64,000 nt of DNA, taken from NCBI RefSeq assembly GCF_024703895.1, contig NZ_CP087968.1, positions 248,001 through 312,000 of the forward strand, written 5' to 3'. Position 1 is the stretch's first letter. Every line of letters starts with the position of its first letter. Position numbers and translations under genes: made by a program. The notes beneath the pieces were generated by a model, which saw only the letters and a list, made by a program, of their open reading frames with translations, did no database searches and was not told where the DNA came from. The DNA is from Nocardioides sp. B-3. Lineage in GTDB: Bacteria; Actinomycetota; Actinomycetes; Propionibacteriales; Nocardioidaceae. Of the stretch, positions 59,541 through 64,000 are shown one piece after another.

Positions 59541-60986
59541 CGAGACACCAAATCTTCCTGTGCGAATTCTTCCTGTGCGACTGACTCTTGTTCCACGACT
59601 GGCTTCGTCCGGGTTGCCGCGGCCTGCACACCTGCCGCAACGGCGGGTGCGACTGCGGGGTCGAACACGGACGGGACGATGTAGCTCGCATTCAGCTGGT
59701 CGGGGGTGGACGCAGTCCGCGATGGCGAGCCGCGGCGAGCATGACCTCGTCGGTGATCTCGCGTGCGGCCGCGTCCAGCATGCCCCGGAACAGGCCGGGG
59801 AAGGCCAGCACGTTGTTGATCTGGTTGGGGTAGTCCGAGCGCCCGGTCGCGACGATGGCCGCGTGCTTGCCGGCGGCCACGGGATCGACCTCGGGGTCGG
59901 GGTTGGCGAGCGCGAAGACGATCGCGTCGTCGGCCATGGTCGAGATGTCGGCGCCGTCGAGCAGGTTGGGCGCCGATACGCCGACGAAGACGTCGGCTCC
60001 GGCCATGGCCTCCTTGAGGCCGCCAGTGAAGTCGTCGGGGTTGGTGTTGTCGGCGACCCAACGACGCGCGGGGTCGAGGTCCTGCAGACCACGGTGTACG
60101 GCGCCGTGCCGGTCGCACGCGACGATGTGCCGTGCGCCCCGGGCGTGGAGGAGCTGGATGATCGCGTTGCCGGCCGCACCCACCCCGCTCACCACGATCC
60201 GGACCTGGTCGAGGTCCTTGCCGACCACGCGCAACGCGTTGGTCAGGGCGGCGAGCACGACGATCGCCGTACCGTGCTGGTCGTCGTGGAAGACCGGGAT
60301 GTCGAGCTCGTCGCGGAGCCGGCGCTCGATCTCGAAGCACCGCGGTGCCGCGATGTCCTCGAGGTTGATGCCGCCGTAGGAGACCGCGATCGCCTTGACG
60401 ATCATGATGATCTCTTCGGTGTCCCGGGTGTCGAGGCAGACCGGCCGGGCGTCGACGTCGGCGAACTGCTTGAACAGCGCCGCCTTGCCCTCCATGACGG
60501 GGAGCGCGGCGCCGGGGCCGATGTTGCCGAGGCCGAGCACGGCGGAACCGTCCGTCACCACGGCGACGGTGTTGCGCTTGATCGTGAGCCGTCGCAGGTC
60601 CTCGGGGTTCTCGGCGATCGCGAGGCACACGCGCGCCACACCGGGGGTGTAGGCGCGGGACAGATCGTCGCGGTTCTTGAGTGGCACCTTGGGGACGACC
60701 TCGAGCTTGCCCCCGAGGTGCATCAGGAAGGTGCGGTCGCTGACCTTGCGCACGCTGACGCCGGACACCCCCGCCAATGCTCGGGTGATGGCGTCGACGT
60801 GCGCGGCGTCGATGGCGTCGCAGGTGAGGTCGACGACGAGCTGGTCGGCGTGAGACTCGACGACGTCGAGCGCGGTGACCGCTCCCCCGCCGCGGCAACG
60901 GCAGCCACGAGACTGCCGGTGGCACCCGAGGAGGAAGGAGTGTCCACACGGACGGTGACGGCATAGCCAGGACTGGGAGTACCCAA
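59537..60986 (-). CDS. NAD(P)-dependent malic enzyme with ACT domain
   Basis: About 480 residues. An N-terminal ACT domain ([26 protein letters not shown]) precedes the malic enzyme: [17 protein letters not shown] (catalytic Tyr), [29 protein letters not shown] (Lys), [21 protein letters not shown] (metal Asp), [13 protein letters not shown] (nucleotide), and ANPDPEVDP. Malate to pyruvate and CO2. Breaks near 60885 and 59710. I use the TTG at 60986 because of gaGAGGtcgag upstream; no ATG is in frame. Operator pair lies 27 bases upstream. Confidence 0.9.
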
Positions 60987-61013
60987 GGTTCTCGACCTCT
61001 CAAAGCGGCGTAA

Positions 61014-61049
61014 TTTCGTATTGTGGATACTAGTATCTACGTTGTGGAA
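61014..61049. promoter_or_regulatory. Pair of IclR-type boxes before the malic-enzyme operon
   Basis: TTTCGTATTGTGGAT at 61014-61028 and ATCTACGTTGTGGAA at 61035-61049, 21 bases apart as at 36784. Divergent from iclR copy 2. Confidence 0.55.
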
Positions 61050-61112
61050 GTGCAAGGGTGCTCCACGCCTGCGGTTCGCTCCTGCAGTTCTTCTGGGTGG
61101 CGGCGCTACACT

Positions 61113-61127
61113 TCCACCATTCGGAAA
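61113..61127 (+). promoter_or_regulatory. IclR-type box before iclR copy 2
   Basis: TTCCACCATTCGGAA, 19 bases before the GTG start of the regulator and overlapping its likely promoter. It suggests autoregulation by this protein, and that it is the owner of the motif. Confidence 0.6.
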
Positions 61128-61146
61128 CCAACTTGAGGAGATTGAC

Positions 61147-61908
61147 GTGGCGGAGAAAGAGCCGAAGGCACGCTCTGGAGGCGTGCAATCGATCGAGCGC
61201 GCCTTCGGGCTGCTCGAGACGATGGCGGACGCCGGCGGAATGATGGGGCTCTCCCAGCTCGCCACCTCATCCGGGCTTCCCCTGCCCACGATCCACCGCC
61301 CGGTCCGCACCCCGGTCGACCTCGGCTACCTCCGGCAGGAGCCGTCGCGGCAATACGTCCCGGGCCCGCGCCTGATCCGGCTCGGCGAGAGCTCGTCCAA
61401 CATGCTGAGCATCTGGGCCAAGCCGCACCTCGCCGCCCTCGTCGACGAGCTCGGCGAGTCGGCCAACCTCGCGATGCTTGACGGCGACCAGATCGTGTAC
61501 GTCGCCCAGGTGCCGTCGCGCCACTCGATGCGGATGTTCACCGAGGTCGGTCGTCGCGTGTTGCCCCACTGCACGGCCGTCGGCAAGGCGATCCCGGCCG
61601 AGCTGCCGGAAGGGCAGGTGCGCGAACTGCTCCAACGCACCGGCATGCCGCGGCACACCGACAACACCCTCACCAACCCCGACGACTTCGCCCAGCAGCT
61701 CGTGCTGGCGGCGAAGACCGGCTACGCGATGGACGAGGGCGAGCAGGAGATCGGCGTCCGCTGCGTCGCGGTGAACGTGCCCGACGTACCCACCCGGCTC
61801 GCGCTGTCCGTCTCCGGCCCGGCCGAGCGGATGTCGCAGGAACTCGTCGAGCGAGCCGTGCCGCTACTGACCCGGGCCGGCAAGGCGTTGTCGGCCGACC
61901 TCAGCTGA
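61147..61908 (+). CDS. IclR-family transcriptional regulator, copy 2 (AllR-like)
   Basis: Intact, 253 residues from the GTG at 61147 (GAGGAG upstream). Winged helix (VQSIERAFGLLETMADAGGMMGLSQLATSSGLPLPTIH) and effector domain (ANLAMLDGDQIVYVAQVPSRHSMRMFTEVGRRVLPHCTAVGKAI, GYAMDEGEQEIGVRCVAVNVPD). AllR-like proteins sense glyoxylate or allantoate and repress ureide genes. It is divergent from the malic-enzyme/aceB operon and its own promoter holds a box, making it the best candidate for the shared regulator. Confidence 0.88.
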   Translation: MAEKEPKARSGGVQSIERAFGLLETMADAGGMMGLSQLATSSGLPLPTIHRPVRTPVDLGYLRQEPSRQYVPGPRLIRLGESSSNMLSIWAKPHLAALVDELGESANLAMLDGDQIVYVAQVPSRHSMRMFTEVGRRVLPHCTAVGKAIPAELPEGQVRELLQRTGMPRHTDNTLTNPDDFAQQLVLAAKTGYAMDEGEQEIGVRCVAVNVPDVPTRLALSVSGPAERMSQELVERAVPLLTRAGKALSADLS

Positions 61909-61936
61909 GGCCTGCCCGGGCTCACCTGAAGCACAC

Positions 61937-63480
61937 TCAGTCGCGGTGCTGGTCCCGGCGGCGCCGTGCGGCGATGAGGAGCGCGCCGAGGCCACCGAGC
62001 ACCCCGACGGGCACGGCGTCGGTGATGGTGAGGGTCGTGCCCGAACCGCCCGGCAGCAGGACCGGGTCGGGCACCGCACCGACGGAGTCACCGTCGACGT
62101 CCACCGCGAGGACGTCGAGACCGCGCACCAGGTCGACCGAGTAGGCGAGGTTGGTCTTCTTGCCGGTGGCGACGCCGCGCGAGTTGTAGACGGGGACCCA
62201 GTAGCTGTCCCAGACCTCGGAGGCGCCGAACCACGCGAACCCGTGACTGCTGGGCGCTGTCGGGTCGGTGACGTCGATGAACTGGGTGCCGCCGCCGTAG
62301 TAGCCCACCGACACCAGCCCGGACTGGTGGTAGTCGAACCAGTGCGCGGAGCAGAACGCGCCGACCGGCAGGGGGTACGTCGCCGGGTCGGCCAGCTCCA
62401 CCTTGGCGAGCGGCACGATGGACCCGTCGGAGCCGTCCGTCCGCTTGACGTGCCAGGTCTGGAACGACCCGGCGGTCGCGCAGTTGGTGTCCTCGTAGTC
62501 CTCCTCGGTGACGAGCAGGATGTTGCCGTTGGCCAACGAGGGCGCCGCGTCCGGCCGGAACGTCCCGGCATTGGGCTGGAAGGAGTTGTGGTGGATGAAG
62601 TTGTTGAAGCCGTTGGTCATGCCGTCCCGGGCCGAGTCGCCCGCCGCCCCGGTGTTGGCGATCTCCACGGGGGCGACCGGGTTGGAGACGTCGTAGACGT
62701 AGGAGCCGCCGGCCCCGGTGTGGGTCCCGCGCCCGGCGCCGTCGAAGTTCCACTTGTGCCCGCCCCAGCCGACCGCGTCGGAGCGGAAGGGCTGGACTCC
62801 GGCGACAGCCGCGTCGCTGTCGACCTCCACGGGGTGGTCGAGGTCGGACAGGTCGAAGATCGAGAAGCTGCCCCGGCCCGGAACCGCACTGTCGTCACCG
62901 GCGGAGTAGACGTAGCGGCAGTCCGTGTCGACGACGCACGTCACCGTGTGGGTGCTGGTGGTCGACGGGACCCGCGAGCGGATCTTCGGCGTCGTGGGGT
63001 CGGTGACGTCGACGACGATGAGCTCATAGTCCCCACGCACGGGGTCGTTGACGTGCTCGATGTCGCCCGGGGAGGCCTCGGTAGAGGTCGACGCCGATCA
63101 GGGCGAAGCGCTGGGTGGTGCCCCCGACCTTGCGCTCGCCGCAGTTCATCGCCTCGTTCTCGAACTGCAGGCTTGGCAGGGTCCCGACGCTGCTGGGGGT
63201 CGAGGGGGTTGCTGATGTCGTGCACCACGACCGAGTCGAGGCCGGACATGACGAACAGCGGCGCCGTCTTCATGAAGCAGCCGGAGATCCCGGCCGAGCC
63301 GGGGTTGCTGTCCACCAGGCTGACGCTGGGGCTCATCGCGACCGGGACGTTGAGCCCCGCGGTGTACTCAGTCCGCTTCTGCTCCGGGCGGTCACGGTCG
63401 CCGTGGGCGAGGGCAGGAGCGGTCAGGGCGACGGAGGCCGCGAGACCCATGGCCGCAGCAGCGGCAGGCAGGATGCGCAT
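61937..63480 (-). CDS. Secreted LVIVD-repeat protein with C-terminal membrane anchor
   Basis: About 513 residues. Signal peptide MRILPAAAAAMGLAASVALTAPALAH, then beta-propeller-like repeats with the pattern LxVxDxxDPxxP: VVVHDISNPLDP, LIVVDVTDPTTPK, SFSIFDLSDLDHPVEV, SYVYDVSNPVAPVEI, QFIDVTDPTAPSS. The C-terminus has a helix (AVPVGVLGGLGALLIAARRRRD) with a positive tail, as in cell-surface proteins. Breaks near 63180 and 63080. Function unknown; surface binding is inferred. Confidence 0.8.
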
Positions 63481-63525
63481 GGCCCATCAACGACACAGAC
63501 GTGTCGCTGGTCACGCCCTGTCCGA

Positions 63526-63732
63526 TCAGGCCGGGAGCATCTCCGGCTCGAGCATCTCCGCCTCGAGCGTGGCTGTCGCCTGCTCGGCGATCAGCCGGTC
63601 GTTCTCGACTCGGAGTCGCAGCACCAGTGTCTCGAGCTCGGCGACCCGGTTGCGCAGTCGCTGGTTCTCGAGACCCTGTCGGGCGGGGATGCGTTGGTCG
63701 CTGTGGAGATAGCCGATCAGCGCCTTCGCCAT
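63526..63732 (-). CDS. Small coiled-coil protein
   Basis: 68 residues from the ATG at 63732. MAKALIGYLHSDQRIP, then a leucine-zipper-like coiled coil (QRLRNRVAELETLVLRLRVENDRLIAEQ). AAGGGG lies upstream. The alternative ATG at 63750 adds six residues. No family recognised; perhaps a regulator or scaffold. Confidence 0.5.
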   Translation of the reverse strand: MAKALIGYLHSDQRIPARQGLENQRLRNRVAELETLVLRLRVENDRLIAEQATATLEAEMLEPEMLPA

Positions 63733-63852
63733 GAGGAGCGCCCCTTGCATGTTGGTGTGGGCGACCGCGGCTTGCGGCCGTCTACAAGAGTCCCACCGTG
63801 ATGGGTGTGGGTCAATGTGGGGCGGTCGATATTCGCGAGCGAAGCGAGCGGA

Positions 63853-64000
63853 TCATGCACGCTTCCGGCGTGGTCGCGGTGGTTTCTGACACACCGGGCA
63901 GAAGAACGACGAGCGGTTCATGAAGGCGGCCCGCTTCATCGCCGTCCCGCAGCGGTCGCAGGGCTCACCCTCCCGCCCGTAGGCGTGCAGGGACCGGTCG
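63853..64000 (-). CDS. Fpg/Nei-type DNA glycosylase, C-terminal zinc finger only
   Basis: The last ~48 codons of a gene that continues beyond the window. [21 protein letters not shown] and SSFFCPVCQ form the Cys4 zinc finger at the end of formamidopyrimidine and endonuclease VIII DNA glycosylases; [10 protein letters not shown] is typical. A basic tail PRPRRKRA follows. In the 63733-63852 spacer I see only GC-rich direct repeats (GCGAGCGAAGCGAGCG). Confidence 0.75.
   Translation of the reverse strand, partial: DRSLHAYGREGEPCDRCGTAMKRAAFMNRSSFFCPVCQKPPRPRRKRA

Overview
The window is high-GC DNA with GTG and TTG starts, ATGA stop/start overlaps, GlnD/PII/Amt, FtsY, Ffh and SMC genes, a homodimeric-type pyruvate dehydrogenase E1 and IclR/PucR regulators. 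This suits an actinobacterium, most like the Nocardioidaceae (Nocardioides-type), as a chromosomal segment. I see no phage, IS element, CRISPR array, tRNA or rRNA.

Caution about the sequence: most long genes are broken by single-base indels, usually one extra G or C in or next to a G/C run. My own reading gives well over 60 such breaks. Housekeeping genes (ffh, smc, aceE, both glnK) are affected as often as accessory ones, so I treat them as sequence errors and annotate each gene across its breaks as one CDS. Approximate break positions are in the entries.

Layout. 1-3.6 kb: amidohydrolase (partial), a lysyl-oxidase-like lipoprotein, a small secreted protein, an MFS transporter. 3.7-11.5 kb (minus strand): NYN-like protein, ffh, then a nitrogen module read amt2-glnK2-amt1-glnK1-glnD, i.e. 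a duplicated ammonium transporter/PII pair ahead of its modifying enzyme. 11.7-18.7 kb (plus): a translationally coupled glycosyltransferase operon. 18.7-24.5 kb (minus): ftsY, a small membrane protein, a thioesterase and smc, with two families of intergenic palindromic repeats.

24.6-61.9 kb is the main feature: a purine and ureide catabolism supercluster. Uptake: two NCS1 and two NCS2 permeases and a divergent dicarboxylate-type symporter. Purine deamination and oxidation: guanine deaminase, a second deaminase of 8-oxoguanine-deaminase type, xanthine dehydrogenase XdhA/B and XdhC. Urate to allantoin: uricase, hydroxyisourate hydrolase, OHCU decarboxylase, plus a second UraD homologue lacking catalytic residues. 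Ureides: allantoinase, ureidoglycine aminohydrolase and a racemase-superfamily protein. Glyoxylate to glycerate: gcl, hyi, glxR, glxK. Glyoxylate oxidation: pyruvate dehydrogenase E1, malate synthase and malic enzyme, which together can close a loop burning glyoxylate to CO2. PucR and two IclR-type regulators lie inside.

A 15-bp palindrome, roughly TTYCRYNNNRYGGAA, sits just upstream of most operons of this cluster and of one iclR gene, often as a pair about 21 bp apart. This suggests one IclR-type regulon. A second palindrome, GTRAC-N4-RTCAC, accompanies it at several of the same promoters.

61.9-64 kb: a secreted LVIVD-repeat protein, a small coiled-coil protein and the 3' end of an Fpg/Nei DNA glycosylase gene.
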